Assembly (NCBI GenBank): GCA_021372515.1
Contig: JAJFUG010000072.1
Span: forward strand, 64,379-128,378
Direction: 5' to 3'
Length of the DNA stretch: 64,000 bases
Source of the DNA: a bacterium
GTDB lineage: Bacteria > Gemmatimonadota > Glassbacteria > GWA2-58-10
Below the pieces are notes generated by a model. It made no database searches and was not told the origin of the DNA. It saw only the letters and a list, made by a program, of their open reading frames with translations. Every line of letters begins with the position of its first letter. Positions within the stretch are counted from its first letter, which is position 1. The translations under genes were made by a program, and so were the position numbers. Shown piece after piece: positions 63,974 through 64,000 of the stretch.

Positions 63974-64000
63974 ATGGCCAAGAAGAAATTCGAACGCAAC
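63974..64000 (+). CDS. tuf: Elongation factor Tu, N-terminal fragment
   Basis: The first nine codons, MAKKKFERN, match the EF-Tu start; GGAGG lies upstream. The gene runs off the right edge. Position after the Thr-Tyr-Gly-Thr tRNA string matches the tufB locus order. Confidence 0.85.

Overview
The window is high-G+C bacterial DNA from a Gram-negative (diderm) organism. It carries a Kdo transferase (WaaA), an MsbA-type exporter, a complete RND/TolC efflux operon, many lipoprotein signals and an RnfB ferredoxin subunit. TGA is an ordinary stop codon. The right end has the tRNA order Thr(TGT)-Tyr(GTA)-Gly(TCC)-Thr(GGT) followed by tuf, the same order as the E. coli thrU-tyrU-glyT-thrT-tufB locus. 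Tandem DUF2723 membrane proteins, several Na+/solute symporters and a GH29 fucosidase suggest an uncultivated FCB-group or related lineage; I cannot fix the phylum from sequence alone.

Layout. 1-2367: start of a Gfo/Idh/MocA oxidoreductase, a small Cys-rich protein and a Na+/solute symporter. 2368-3102 is non-coding with palindromic repeats. 3103-9883: coiled-coil membrane protein, a 57-aa protein, GT39 glycosyltransferase, MsbA-type ABC exporter, GT2 glycosyltransferase with a basic tail, DUF3108 protein. 9937-12533: a type II restriction-modification locus whose MjaI-type nuclease is interrupted by an in-frame TGA, its convergent methyltransferase, and an unrecognised gene. 12704-15996: waaA, tusA-like, queH, rnfB. 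16230-21097: a Cys-rich unknown, bioF, and convergent bioH-bioC-bioD. 21186-28090: two DUF2723 proteins and a coiled-coil protein. 28482-34875: tetR-tolC-MFP-RND operon with a clear promoter and operator. 35014-41810: SGNH hydrolase, DegT aminotransferase, creatininase-family protein, a double amidohydrolase, a beta-lactamase-family hydrolase. 41913-47256: symporter, RhaM-like lipoprotein and alpha-L-fucosidase divergent from a LacI regulator, with matching palindromic operators at both promoters.

47342-55756 looks like an integrated genomic island. It is bounded by a copy of the tRNA-Leu 3' end and its downstream sequence on the left, and by the intact tRNA-Leu(CAG) on the right. A decayed tyrosine recombinase lies next to the tRNA, and base composition is visibly more A+T-rich than the flanks. 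Its cargo is a compact cassette: MaoC-SDR fusion, FkbH-like protein, AAC(3)-fold acyltransferase, five-bladed-propeller (GH43/GH130-like) protein, SAM methyltransferase and acyl carrier protein. I infer a pathway that builds a hydroxyacyl or glyceryl group on the carrier protein and transfers it to an amino-sugar or similar acceptor. This is the best candidate for an undescribed system here.

56127-64000 returns to core genes: smpB, an N-acetylmuramoyl-L-alanine amidase, a TPR lipoprotein, pyrK-pyrD, pyrE, cysS, the tRNA cluster and the start of tuf. Interspersed palindromic repeats of at least three modules lie in the intergenic regions near 2.8, 12.6, 17.2, 18.6 and 40.4 kb.
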